From contig CM060693.1 of assembly GCA_030686995.1 (NCBI GenBank), positions 114,523,728 through 114,587,727 of the forward strand: DNA of 64,000 bases. Direction: 5' to 3'. Positions 1 through 11,284 of this stretch are shown here, piece after piece. A model generated the notes under the pieces. That model was not told the origin of the DNA and did no database searches. It worked only from the letters and a program-made list of their open reading frames with translations. The position numbers and the translations under genes are program-made. The DNA comes from Artemisia argyi. Its lineage: Eukaryota; Streptophyta; Magnoliopsida; Asterales; Asteraceae. The stretch's first letter is position 1. Every line of letters begins with the position of its first letter.

Positions 1-360
1 GTAGTGTAAATCAAACCCACTTCATCTTTGGTTACTGTCCTTAGTACCATTTATTCCCAAAAACGTTTACAAATACAATTTCAATCTCGTTGGGACTTAA
101 CGACCCGGGGATTTCCCTGTACTTCCACGGATTTTAACACTTGACTTTTTCTCCCAGGTGGGCCTATCAACTGCACACGCTTGACTGGTTGGTTTGGGAA
201 GAGTCACACCTTCAACAAGTCTAAATTCAACTAATTAATATGCACACTTTATACACCAAAGAATGAATGATTAACAAGATAAACAAACAACTTAGATAGC
301 AAGATGATACTAAGTTGTAATACTTCTAGTCTTGAATGATAGAAGTATTCTTCTATTTGC
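1..360 (-). repeat. Flank of the nested insertion, probable Sirevirus-like LTR part
   Basis: No gene is visible here. The stretch ends at the ACTTG target duplication of the element inserted at 366, so it was continuous with 5652 onward before that insertion. Because 5652-6263 looks like the start of a copia LTR on the minus strand, this part is inferred to be more of the same LTR or its flank. The second LTR of that element lies outside the window. Confidence 0.35.
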
Positions 361-365
361 ACTTG

Positions 366-2238
366 TGTAACACCCCCAAAATCATCACGTCAGCGGAAGA
401 CTTAAGATGTCAGCGGAAGACTTTTTGGGTGTTACTTCGAGGATCTTTATCACAATCATAGAAAACGACACAAAAGTGACGCTTTAAAGTTTAATTCATT
501 CAAAATACCAAATATTCAAGACATCGAGATGTTTCATAATTTAAACAACAAGTTTATTTGAAATGTGTCAAAACGTTTATTTAAGCCCATGCCGGGTTAC
601 AAGCCCACTCCGTGCCTTCAAGTTCCTTCTTGTTTAGTTACCTGAGATAAACACATGCTAAAAGTGTCAACACAAAGGTTGGTGAGTTCATAGAGTTTAT
701 AGTTTAAATCGTTAATTAGAAAATGAGTGATTTCCTTGTCAATTCAATAAGATAATCCGTTGGTTTGCCCTTCACCGGGCCAACACCAAAATAGTAGTTT
801 GTTTGACCTTATCGGGTCAACACCAAAATAGTAGTTCGTTTGCCAATTAATAATAGTTTTTCCTGCTATATAGTGAACACAATCTCGTAGTTTAATAAAA
901 CAGTGGGCTACAACATTGTACGCCCTTAACATTAGTCATTGCAGTGCTATATTATTACCGTTCTCTTGCCCTAAGCTCATGGCACTCAACGATTAACAGG
1001 CATCAAAATTATCCATAATAATGATGTAAAACAGTGGCCCTCAAGATAGGTATTTACCAGTAACCTATGAAATCAAATAAAGTGCATTTGGTGGCTTTCC
1101 TCTAGCGACCAAATGGGGATTGTCAATCCCTAATAGATCTATCCACAATTATTTACATTCACCCTACAAGTGATTAAGGCGCATGATCGAGGGACTTTCG
1201 GTAATAGGTACTTAGGCAATAGAGATCAAATATAGCATATCGTTGGAAAAATCGCTTGTAATCATGTCTATAGCAGGTATTTCCTTATGAGATATAAAAA
1301 TGTGTAAACCAGTAACGTTTATATGAAATACAGTCATGTATTTAGTTAATGAATACTTGTAAAAGTAAAAACAGTAGTTAAGCATGTATCTCCCCCAAAA
1401 ACGTTTATAAATCATTATAAAACAAGTAAAAGTAGGGGCTATGACTCACCTTAGTAGTATGGTAGACAGAGTATAAGTAATGATCCGTTTGGTTATGTGG
1501 CGTATCACAAGAAGTGAAATGAAAATAGAGTTGTAAACTTGTCGTATAGCATGTGAAGACTAATAACACAAAAAGGGGTACGCCTTTTAGACATCATATT
1601 TTGGAAGGCTTGTGAGTTTTAAAGTGTGTGCCTGAATGTCGACAAAGAGTTCGACTTGCAAGTTTTATAAGTATTGAATGTTAGTGTAGTTACCACTTAA
1701 GTTTAAATACAACAAAACCATCCTCGAACTAAAGTGTACTCGAATATATATATAAATGTGTGCATGAGGCCTAGTTTCTAGTTTGTAAGAATTGATCAAG
1801 TTGACATGTTTATTGGATAGAAATATGTGTTAGTAGAGATGTGGTAAGGTGATATATCGATTATGATTTATGGACATGGGTTCGGTTGATATTTCTAGAG
1901 TAACTCTTGGGTTCAATTATAGTAAACGTGACCAAAAGCCTTTCGGTTCTTAGGGGTCTAAATATTATTAGCAAGTACACATGGGAATTTTAGTAGGCTC
2001 GGGATTTATTTAAATTGTATTTGTTAATTATTGAAACGTATACTTATTAAGTATCAATGTTTTAAGTTATGTATGATATCTAGGTTATTTAGGTTTAGGT
2101 GTAAATGTCGTTTCAAGGTGAGAGTGAATAACGTTGTAATTTACAAAGTATATATAAAAAAAAATTGTTATGGGTAAAAATGGTTAATTTATGTTGTAAT
2201 AATGTGTTAATCGTAGGAAAATTTTACGGGGTGTTATA
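366..2238 (-). repeat. 3' LTR of the non-autonomous element (1,873 bp)
   Basis: It begins TGTAACACCCCC and ends GGGGTGTTATA on the plus strand, so in element orientation the termini are TA...CA instead of the usual TG...CA. The inner edge at 2239 reads, in element orientation, as purine-rich GGGTAGGTAA, the likely polypurine tract. It holds two copies of a 20-bp unit starting GTCAGCGGAAGACTT near 390-430. Confidence 0.9.
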
Positions 2239-3403
2239 TTACCTACCCGTTAAACGGAATCCCGTCCCGGGATTCTAAGATAAGGTAGCTGTAAAGGTGA
2301 GTGGGAAGGGTGAACAAATAGTCATTTCTAACGATCTAACTCCTGAGCGGTTTTAATTGTTCTTTTCAAGCTTAACGTATCTACTACTACATTAGCTTCT
2401 TCTTGATGATAGCAGTTCTCATAGTCATAATTGTTGAGTAGTTCTAACTACTTATGTTGTCTTTATGTTCAATTCCTTTTGATTAACTTGACTTAAGAAA
2501 CAATTTCATTTTGAATGAAGATTTTTATTTTAACATGTTTTGAAGATAAACATGGTTCACAATATCTTGTTTCGTGAAAGTTAAAATATGTGGGGTAATC
2601 TACCCATTAAACAAAGTGTTTGATAGTTACAGACTTTTATCAATGAGGGTTTCGGATGAGAACTTGATGAATGTAGAGAAAGTTGTTGAACTTAAGCTTT
2701 TGTATAGTTTTAGGTGACAACACGGTATTTGGTTTCAAGCTTTTGTGGATGATGAATTGGTTTGTTCCTTAGCAATTCCATATCTTGTATTTCTATTAGA
2801 GGAATTTATAGATTTTGATGGATTTTAGGTAAAGTTGTGAAAGGTTTGGAGATTACTATATCACTTATAGTGCCGGAGAAGTAAGAGAGACCATTGTAAT
2901 CACGTACAATGTCGTGAAAAGGTTTCATAAATCGCCAGAATGTAAAGTAAGCACATGATGGAAGAAATGTGGTTGTGCCGTAATGCCTTAGAATTAGGCA
3001 TACGCAGAAGAAAATTGTGAGTCTTTGGCTGAAGTTTTAGTGTTTTATGAACTTTAGTGATCCTTGATTTCATACGCATGCCATTTCAGATACCATTAAG
3101 CCCACTTATTTATAATTCGTTATTTACATAGAGAAGCGTCCCAAACGATGTAAATAACGAAGTATAAACTTATGGTTCGGCGGTTTACAATTTATTTATT
3201 TCAATGGAAAGGCGTCCCAATCCATTCAAATAAAGACGTTGTAAATCATCCTACTTAAGAATTTCTGACTCAACATCCATACTGATCGACGAGGTAGTGC
3301 GCAGATTTTCCGAGAGTACAAAAAGAGTATGTCATACGCATCTATAAAGATGAGAGCGTGGTAATTAATGAGGATTGGTATAGTACTCAAAATAGTTGGG
3401 GGA

Positions 3404-3405
<2 letters not shown>

Positions 3406-3456
<51 letters not shown>
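3406..3456. repeat. (AT)n microsatellite
   Basis: About 25 uninterrupted TA dinucleotides lie within the internal region of the non-autonomous LTR element. Confidence 0.95.
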
Positions 3457-3457
<1 letters not shown>

Positions 3458-3739
3458 TAGAGTGTAGTTGTAGCATAAACTATTTAAAAGTCATATAATA
3501 GTCTGGTGGACGGAAATATGAAGACACGGTATTTGTAATAATCCCGACTAGTAAGTATAAGTCATTAGCATAATCATAACATGTTAACATATATAAGAAG
3601 TCATGTAAAAGTAATGTCTCTACCAGATGTTGGAAACGCGTAGGCACGGAGGGCATAAGGTGGTATTTTGTAAAAGTGGTCCGTTTTAAACGTGTAGTTA
3701 TAGTCCAATGTTCAAAACACTTGGTTCTCTATAACTGTA

Positions 3740-3751
3740 GCTCTGATGCCA
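3740..3751 (-). other. Primer binding site, tRNA-iMet type
   Basis: In element orientation the sequence is TGGCATCAGAGC, one mismatch from the plant initiator-methionine tRNA complement TGGTATCAGAGC. It lies 3 nt from the LTR edge at 3755, the normal spacing for plant LTR elements. Confidence 0.75.
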
Positions 3752-3754
3752 ATC

Positions 3755-5646
3755 TGTAACACCCCCAAAATCATCACGTCAGCGTAAGACTTAAGATGTC
3801 AGCGGAAGACTTAAAATGTCAGCGGAAGACTTTTTGGGTGTTACTTCGAGGATCTTTATCACAATCATAGAAAACGACACAAAAGTGACGCTTTAAAGTT
3901 TAATTCATTCAAAATACCAAATATTCAAGACATCGAGATGTTTCATAATTTAAACAACAAGTTTATTTGAAATGTGTCAAAACGTTTATTTAAGCCCATG
4001 TCGGGTTACAAGCCCACTCCGTGCCTTCAAGTTCCTTATTGTTTAGTTACCTGAGATAAACACATGCTAAAAGTGTCAACACAAAGGTTGGTGAGTTCAT
4101 AGAGTTTATAGTTTAAATCGTTAATTAGAAAATGAGTGATTTCCTTGTCAATTCAATAAGATAATCCGTTGGTTTACCCTTCACCGGGCCAACACCAAAA
4201 TAGTAGTTTGTTTGACCTTATCGGGTCAACACCAAAATAGTAGTTCGTTTGCCAATTAATAATAGTTTTTCCTGCTATATAGTGAACACAATCTCGTAGT
4301 TTAATAAAACAGTGGGCTACAACATTGTACGCCCTTAACATCAGTCATTGCAGTGCTATATTATTACCGTTCTCTTGCTCTAAGCTCATGACACTCAACG
4401 ATTAACAGGCATCAAAATTATCCATAATAATGATGTAAAACAGTGGCCCTCAAGATAGGTATTTACCAGTAACCTATGAAATCAAATAAAGTGCATTTGG
4501 TGGCTTTCCTCTAGCGACCAAATGGGGATTGTCAATCCCTAATAGATCTATCCACAATTATTTACGTTCACCCTACAAGTGATTAAGGCGCATGATCGAG
4601 GGACTTTCGGTAATAGGTACTTAGGCAATAGAGATCAAATATAGCATATCGTTGGAAAAATCGCTTGTAATCATGTCTATAGCAGGTATTTCCTTATGAG
4701 ATATAAAAATGTGTAAACCAGTAACGTTTATATGAAATACAGTCATGTATTTAGTTAATGAATACTTGTAAAAGTAAAAACAGTAGTTAAGCATGTATCT
4801 CCCCCAAAAACGTTTATAAATCATTATAAAACAAGTAAAAGTAGGGGCTATGACTCACCTTAGTAGTATGGTAGACAGAGTATAAGTAATGATCCGTTTG
4901 GTTATGTGGCGTATCACAAGAAGTGAAATGAAAATAGAGTTGTAAACTTGTCGTATAGCATGTGAAGACTAATAACACAAAAAGGGGTACGACTTTTAGA
5001 CATCATATTTTGGAAGGCTTGTGAGTTTTAAAGTGTGTGCCTAAATGTCGACAAAGAGTTCGACTTGCAAGTTTTATAAGTATTGAATGTTAGTGTAGTT
5101 ACCACTTAAGTTTAAATACAACAAAACCATCCTCGAACTAAAGTGTACTCGAATATATATATAAATGTGTGCATGAGGCCTAGTTTCTAGTTTGTAAGAA
5201 TTGATCAAGTTGACATGTTTATTGGATAGAAATATGTGTTAGTAGAGATGTGGTAAGGTGATATATCGATTATGATTTATGGACATGGGTTCGGTTGATA
5301 TTTCTAGAGTAACTCTTGGGTTCAATTATAGTAAACGTGACCAAAAGCCTTTCGGTTCTTAGGGGTCTAAATATTATTAGCAAGTACACATGGGAATTTT
5401 AGTAGGCTCGGGATTTATTTAAATTGTATTTGTTAATTATTGAAACGTATACTTATTAAGTATCAATGTTTTAAGTTATGTATGATATCTAGGTTATTAA
5501 GGTTTAGGTGTAAATGTCGTTTCAAGGTGAGAGTGAATAACGTTGTAATTTACAAAGTATATATAAAAAAAATTGTTATGGGTAAAAATGGTTAATTTAT
5601 GTTGTAATAATGTGTTAATCGTAGGAAAATTTTACGGGGTGTTATA
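3755..5646 (-). repeat. 5' LTR of the non-autonomous element (1,892 bp)
   Basis: This is a near-identical partner of 366-2238. It is 19 bp longer: it carries three copies of the 20-bp GTCAGCGGAAGACTT unit where the other LTR has two, and lacks one A in a poly(A) run. It is followed directly by the ACTTG target duplication. Confidence 0.9.
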
Positions 5647-5651
5647 ACTTG

Positions 5652-6263
5652 AATGTTGAAGCTTGAATTACTTTGAAACAAAGATTAATGTATATATGAT
5701 CAAAGGATTTTAGAGGATAGAAATGGAGGTTTAGATCAGAATGTTTTGAGAGCAAAAAGATGAGAAAAATTAGTGGAATTAACCAGTATTTAAAGGCAGA
5801 GCTGGGGAGGATCAGGAGCGTGCCAGTCCCCTTAATGATTAAAGGGGCCGCCTAGATAATTAAGGGGGCCGCCCCTCCAGAACGTTGCCCAGCTTTGTCC
5901 TTTTGTGGGGAAGGTTTTTCTGGATTAGATTTGCCATTTTTGGTTGAAAATTTGAATTCATATATTTATAATGAATTAAACATATTCTTTTAATTCCAAA
6001 AATATTTTATAAAATATATAAAATGTTATGTGACATTTTATAAAAATCTAGTTATTAAGAAAAATGTTCCTTTGATCTTATAATGCATTAGACACTTTGT
6101 TTATTCCTACCTTAAGTGATTAGATGGTAAAAGTGAGCATTTACTACTAAATACTTATTTACGTCACGATCTTTGGTTTGATGAGTTTTCGTTTTGTGAT
6201 TATCAAAACATACAGATATCGAAAGATATGAATAATGTTTTTAGGCATTTATTTATATCAACA
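5652..6263 (-). repeat. Probable 3' LTR fragment of an older Sirevirus-like copia element
   Basis: On the minus strand the sequence from 6263 begins TGTTGATATAAAT, a TGTT start typical of copia LTRs. It is immediately preceded by a purine-rich stretch (plus strand ATCTCCTCCCTTTTTGA at 6264-6280), as expected of a polypurine tract. The non-autonomous element is inserted within it. A GC-rich segment at 5815-5880 contains the palindrome arms CCCCTTAAT and ATTAAAGGGG. Confidence 0.45.
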
Positions 6264-6432
6264 ATCTCCTCCCTTTTTGATGATTACAAAACCTAAACTC
6301 ATTAAATCCAAAAATTAATTTTTAGACAAATATTTAGTGAGTTTATATTCACTTCTCCCCCTTTTTGTAGAATCTAAAAGGTTTAAGCCGATAAGTTGAA
6401 AGCTCCCCCTTGATGTATGCTCCCCCTCGTTT
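6264..6432 (-). other. Cluster of polypurine-tract-like motifs
   Basis: Four CTCCCCC-type tracts (purine on the minus strand) lie at about 6266, 6355, 6403 and 6421, beside the putative LTR. Repeated polypurine tracts next to the 3' LTR are a described trait of Sireviruses. Confidence 0.5.
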
Positions 6433-6803
6433 GAGGGCACCAAGGGTTCGAGCTATGGAATACTTGCAAGAAAAATATTAGAAGCACAAACAAATATATA
6501 TAGCATAATAACAACTAATGATAGGCATGGCAAAGGAGAATTAGGAACACATATTAAACCACTCATTAATTCAAAATGATTATGTCAACCACATAATCAT
6601 TGTTACATCATACATAATACTAAAATTCTAAACCAAGTAGAATATCCTATTGTGCCAATAGAGAGTGTCATTAAACTTGCTTGTATCCCAAAAAGGTTGA
6701 AGTGTTTTATTTGAAAAATAAAAGGCATAAGCATATAGAATGCTTAGGTGAGAGTGGTAAGTGGGGATCATGTTGATGGCTTAACGGAGGTATATTTTTG
6801 GTT

Positions 6804-7610
6804 TCATGGATGTTGGTGAGCTTGGTGATGTAGAGCTTGGTGGTGGTGAGTTGGAGTTGAGTTTGTTGGTTGAGGGTTTTGATGTTGTTCAAGTGATGGT
6901 GTTTTTTGAGATCTAGTGAGAAGATACTCAATCCAAGTAAAGTGCCCATTCAATGCAATTGTTTGTTTTTGGATGAAGATGCAACAAGGGCAATTGTTGA
7001 CATGCTTCTCAATTTGATTTATGTTGTGTGGTGATGAGGGTGAGCTAGATAGAGGTGGATCCAAATTGCGTTGAGCAAGATGTAATGCTAAAAGAGCACT
7101 AAGCTCATGTGCTTCTTTTAGCTCCTCAACGAACTTTAATTTTTCAGAGGAAGGTGATGGTGGTGGAGCATAAATTTTGTCTTGGGTGAAGGTTTGAACA
7201 TGCAACATAGGAATGGCATATGAAGCAGTAGGATGTGGTGGTGGCACTCTTGGTGGTGGAGACATGTTTGAGCTTGGGTAATCATGAAAACATGATATGG
7301 GTGGAAGAGTATCTTCATGAGTGGATGGTGTTTTTGTTGAATGAGCAACATGTGAAGTATTGGCAATGAGGTTAGGATTGTTGTTTTGGGATTGTGCATG
7401 CTCATCACATGGAGGAGCATTAGTGAAGGCAAGAGTGGATGATTGGTTGTGAGATGGATCATTTGTGTGGGTATGAGGTTTAGTTGTTGGTTGATTTGGA
7501 ACAACATCACTTGAGTTGTGACAAGAGTCAAGTTTTCTCCTCCAAACGGGTTTGACGGAGATCTTTGCAACTCTTGAAAACTTGGGTCTTTGGTTGTTGG
7601 GAGATGACAT
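6804..7610 (-). CDS. Unrecognised Pro/His/Asn-rich ORF near a copia 3' end
   Basis: This open frame has 268 codons from the methionine at 7610; a further in-frame ATG exists at 7628. I do not recognise the protein. The N-terminus is basic (residues around KFSRVAKISVKPVWRRK), the middle is rich in Pro, His, Asn and Thr, one helix-like stretch (EELKEAHELSALLALHLAQ) follows, and then a CPCC motif. No signal peptide or membrane segment is seen. It sits upstream of the 3' polypurine tract and LTR of the element at 5652-6263, in the same orientation, where some Sireviruses carry an extra ORF after pol. It could equally be a gag remnant or host sequence. Low complexity makes chance openness possible. 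Confidence 0.35.
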   Translation of the reverse strand: MSSPNNQRPKFSRVAKISVKPVWRRKLDSCHNSSDVVPNQPTTKPHTHTNDPSHNQSSTLAFTNAPPCDEHAQSQNNNPNLIANTSHVAHSTKTPSTHEDTLPPISCFHDYPSSNMSPPPRVPPPHPTASYAIPMLHVQTFTQDKIYAPPPSPSSEKLKFVEELKEAHELSALLALHLAQRNLDPPLSSSPSSPHNINQIEKHVNNCPCCIFIQKQTIALNGHFTWIEYLLTRSQKTPSLEQHQNPQPTNSTPTHHHQALHHQAHQHP

Positions 7611-7799
7611 GTTTGGATGGATGAGCATTTATGATGAAGTGGAGGTATTTATAACGTAGGAAAAATGTGGTTTAGGAAGGTAAATTTTGAGGGGTAGTTT
7701 AGGGCAAAATGTGTTTGTGAATTTTGGGAAGTATAGGGTGAAATAGGTCAAAAAGTGATAAAGAAAACAGGAACCCTGACCATCAGATGGCCGGTCCTC

Positions 7800-10700
7800 T
7801 TAAATAGTCTTAATCCTATATTGCCTCAAACAAAGGTACCCAACTTCTTCCTTTGTAACACAAAGTTCCATCTGAATGTTCTCAAGTTTCTCCTTTTTGA
7901 TCATCCCATCAACTTTCTCGTCCTTAAGCTCTCCTCTTTTCACGACTTCCTCTTGAGCTTGTAGAATCTGGGCGGGTAAATTCGAGTTAATCGTCAAAAC
8001 TAAAGCTCGAACGCGTAACGGTTTCAAACGTTCCTTGTGGCTCAATGTATCAGCTACAACATTAGCTTTTCCAGGGTGGTATCGTATCTCGCAATCATAA
8101 TCGCTCAACGTCTCCAACCATCGTCGCTGTCGCATATTCAACTCCTTCTGATCCAAAATATACTGTAAACTCTTGTGGTCGGTAAAGACAACACACTTAG
8201 TACCATAAAATAATGTATCCACAACTTAAGGGCAAAAATCACGGCTCCTAACACCAAATCATGAGTGGTATACTTCTCCTCATGAGTCTTAAGCTGTCGA
8301 GAAGCATAAGCCATAACCTTCTCTCGTTGCATCAAAACTGCTCCTAACCCTTGATACGAGGCATCACAATAAACCATAAAATCTTCTACTCCATCTGGCA
8401 AAGCCAAGATCGGTGCACTACAAAGCTTCTGCTTCAAACTCTGAAATGCCTTCTCTTCTTCTTCTCCCCATTCATACTTCTTATCCTTATGGGTCAATGC
8501 AGTCAACGGTTTAGATATCTTGGAGAATCCCTCGATGAATCTCCTGTAATACCCAGCCAATCCTAGAAATTGTCGAATTTCTGTGGCGTTAACCGGCGTT
8601 ACCCATTTCTCAATCGCCTCAATCTTAGCGGGATCCACATGTAATCCTTCACTATCAATTACATGACCCAAAAATTGAACTTTACGAATCCAAAACTCAC
8701 ACTTAGAGAACTTTGCGTACAACTGCTCATCCTTGAGTAACTTAAGAATCGTAGCCAAATGTTGCTCGTGCTCTTCCTCGCTCTTTGAGTAGATCAGAAT
8801 ATCATCGATAAAGACTATCACGGACTTATCTAGGTAAGGCTTGCATACTCGGTTCATGAGGTCCATGAACACTGTGGGCGAATTTGTCAAACCAAAAGGC
8901 ATCACTTGAAACTCATAATGACCATAACGGGTCCTAAATGCCGTCTTGGGAATATCCTCTTCCCGAACCCTGAGTTGGTGATAACCAGACCTCAAGTCAA
9001 TCTTAGAGTAGTAACTCGATCCTTGCAACTGGTCAAACAAATCATCAATCCTCGGTAACGGGTAGCGGTTCTTCACGGTTAACTTATTCAATCCTCGGTA
9101 GTCGATGCACATCCTAAACGTTCCATCCTTCTTCTTCACAAATAACACTGGAGCTCCCCAGGGCAAAGAACTCGGTCGAATAAATCCTTTATCCAACAAC
9201 TCTTGCAATTGCTTCGATAACTCCTCCATTTTCGATGGCGCTAAACGATATGGTGCACGCGCAACAGGTGCAGCTCCTAGAACTAATTCGATACGAAAAT
9301 CCACTTGTCGGGCTGGCGGAAGTCCCGACAAATCTTCAGGAAATACTTTAGGAAACTCACGCACTACAAGAACATCCTCGAGTCGCTTCTCTCCCGACTC
9401 CTTCTTAGCCACGTGTGCAAGGAATGCGTGACATCCTTTCTTAAGGTATTTCATGGTCTTGAGACATGATATAATGTTCAGGCGAGTTCCACTCCTATCA
9501 CCTCGAACAATCAAAATCTCATCATTGAGAGGGATATGAACAACTCGTTCTCCATAAACAATGCTCGCTCGATTCTTGGATAACCAATCCATCCCAACTA
9601 TCACGTCGAAGCTTCTAAGCTCGATTGGCATCAAATCAATACTAAACGGGTGATCTAACAGGTTAAGGGTACAACCACGGATCACGGTGCGGGTGTCAAC
9701 TAGGTTACCATCAGCTAACTCAATACTATAGCTAACGTCTAATAGAGTAGGGGTAAGTCGGAGTAACGGCGCAATCTTAGAAGACACAAAACTCATATCG
9801 GCACCCGAATCAAACAAAACTTTAACACGAAGGTTGTTAAGAAGAAACGTACCAGTGACAACATTCGGATCTTGATGCGGCTCTCCATTTCCCATCACGT
9901 ACACTCTACCTCGAGTACCTCCATTTTCTTGTCCAGCGTTCTTCGGGCATTGACCCCTATAGTGTCCACGCTCTCCACATCCAAAACATGTAACCACAGG
10001 CTGGGCATTTGCTTCTATCGCCACAACCTTATTCTTACAAAACCTTAAAACGTGACCAACCTTTTGACACTTCATACATCTCACCGTACATGGTCCATTA
10101 TGATGCTGGTGGCACTTCCCACAAAGAGTTTGTTGTCCAACATTCGCTCCTCCTTGTGCAGCCACAAATGCCTTAACGGTCTCATGTCTCCTATTCGGTT
10201 GATGATGGTGATTGTTGTTATGATACTGATTGTTGTTGTAGTGGTTGTTGGGGTTGTTATAGTTGTTGCTCTTTCTATTATCTTCTCATTTCCTCTTGTT
10301 GTCAAAGTGATTACCCTTCTGAACAGCACCATGCTTAGTCACTTGATCCATAAGGCGTTCAGCCATGCTAATAGTGTCATCCAATGTCTCAACATTATAC
10401 GACGTCACATTCCCTTGAATACTAGCAGGCAATCCACCAATAAACTTCTCTAGCAACTTCTCATTATTGGGTACCATGTGAGCACAAAACACCTTTAACT
10501 CTTGGAAACGTCGCACATAAGTAGCAAGATGAGAACCCTTCACAGCCAAATAATAGAACTCAGTATCCAACTTCCTCAAATCACTACGAGAACAGTACTT
10601 CTTAACCATAGCTTTTTTGGAATCTTCCCATGAAGTACTATAAGCTTCCTCTATTCCCTTTTCCTGTACATAAGCATTCCACCAAGACAAGGCATGCTCC

Positions 10701-10996
10701 AACAATGTGCCTGTCGCATACTTCACCCAATTGTTCTCAGTACAATTGCTCCTATGAAACACCGATTCAACTTTCTCAAACCATTGAGTCAATCCAACAG
10801 CTCCTTCAGTTCCTTTGAAGGCAATGGGCTTACAATCCATGAATTCCTTAAAAGTGCAAAAATGGTTGTTGGGAACAGCTTGAGCTCTAGCCAGTCCAAC
10901 ATTCTGAGGAACACCTGCTTGCTTGGCAAGCGCTGCTGCAACACCCTCATCAATCATCTGCTGAATAGCAGCAGGGGTCATCTTCCTAGGAGGCAT
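7800..10996 (-). pseudogene. gypsy gag-pol polyprotein, broken by a stop and a frameshift
   Basis: From the ATG at 10,996 a retrotransposon gag domain runs about 240 residues (central WFEKVESVF and WWNAYV blocks). An in-frame TGA at 10,286-10,288 follows, yet the same frame continues through an Asn/His-rich linker into two CCHC-type knuckles, an aspartic protease with DSGADMSF, a reverse transcriptase with the [17 protein letters not shown] block, and an RNase H start ([14 protein letters not shown]). Near 8,205-8,222 one base is missing compared with the family pattern; the rest of RNase H ([22 protein letters not shown]) continues in another frame to about 7,800. There is no integrase. The element cannot make a full polyprotein, although its protease and RT blocks look conserved, pointing to fairly recent decay. 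Confidence 0.9.
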
Positions 10997-11284
10997 AATT
11001 CTATCAATCAATACATAGCACAACACTTGTAAGTATTTGATTAACGTGTCAGAATCATAGCACAAGATAAAGCATCGTCATATGAATAAAATCATAATAT
11101 AGCATAAGTCAACATCAATAATAGTACATCACCATAATACATCATAGATTTCATACTTGACATTGGTCTTACAAGATATGCAAAACAAGTACAAGTTTCG
11201 AATAAAATCTAGCAACTGAAGAATTCAGTTTAGCATATACTAGGTAAACTACCATTAAGATACTAACTACTATAAATGATCTAA

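Larger units (their letters stand above)
361..5651 (-). mobile_element. Non-autonomous LTR retrotransposon with 5-bp target duplication
   Basis: Two long direct repeats (366-2238 and 3755-5646) bound a 1.5 kb internal region with no credible ORF. The whole unit is flanked by ACTTG at 361-365 and again at 5647-5651. A tRNA-iMet-type primer binding site next to the right-hand LTR puts the element on the minus strand, with the right LTR as the 5' LTR. By hand I count about 11 substitutions, one indel and one 20-bp copy-number change between the LTRs, so the insertion is recent. No gag or pol remains, so mobility must have come from a related element; LTR motifs resemble those of the gypsy element at 12.4-15.5 kb. 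The short ORFs of 67 codons in each LTR are duplicated non-coding sequence. Confidence 0.9.

Noticed and set aside
1212..1415. 67-codon ORF present identically at 4621-4824
   Set aside because: It is duplicated only because both copies lie in the LTRs of one element; no protein features.
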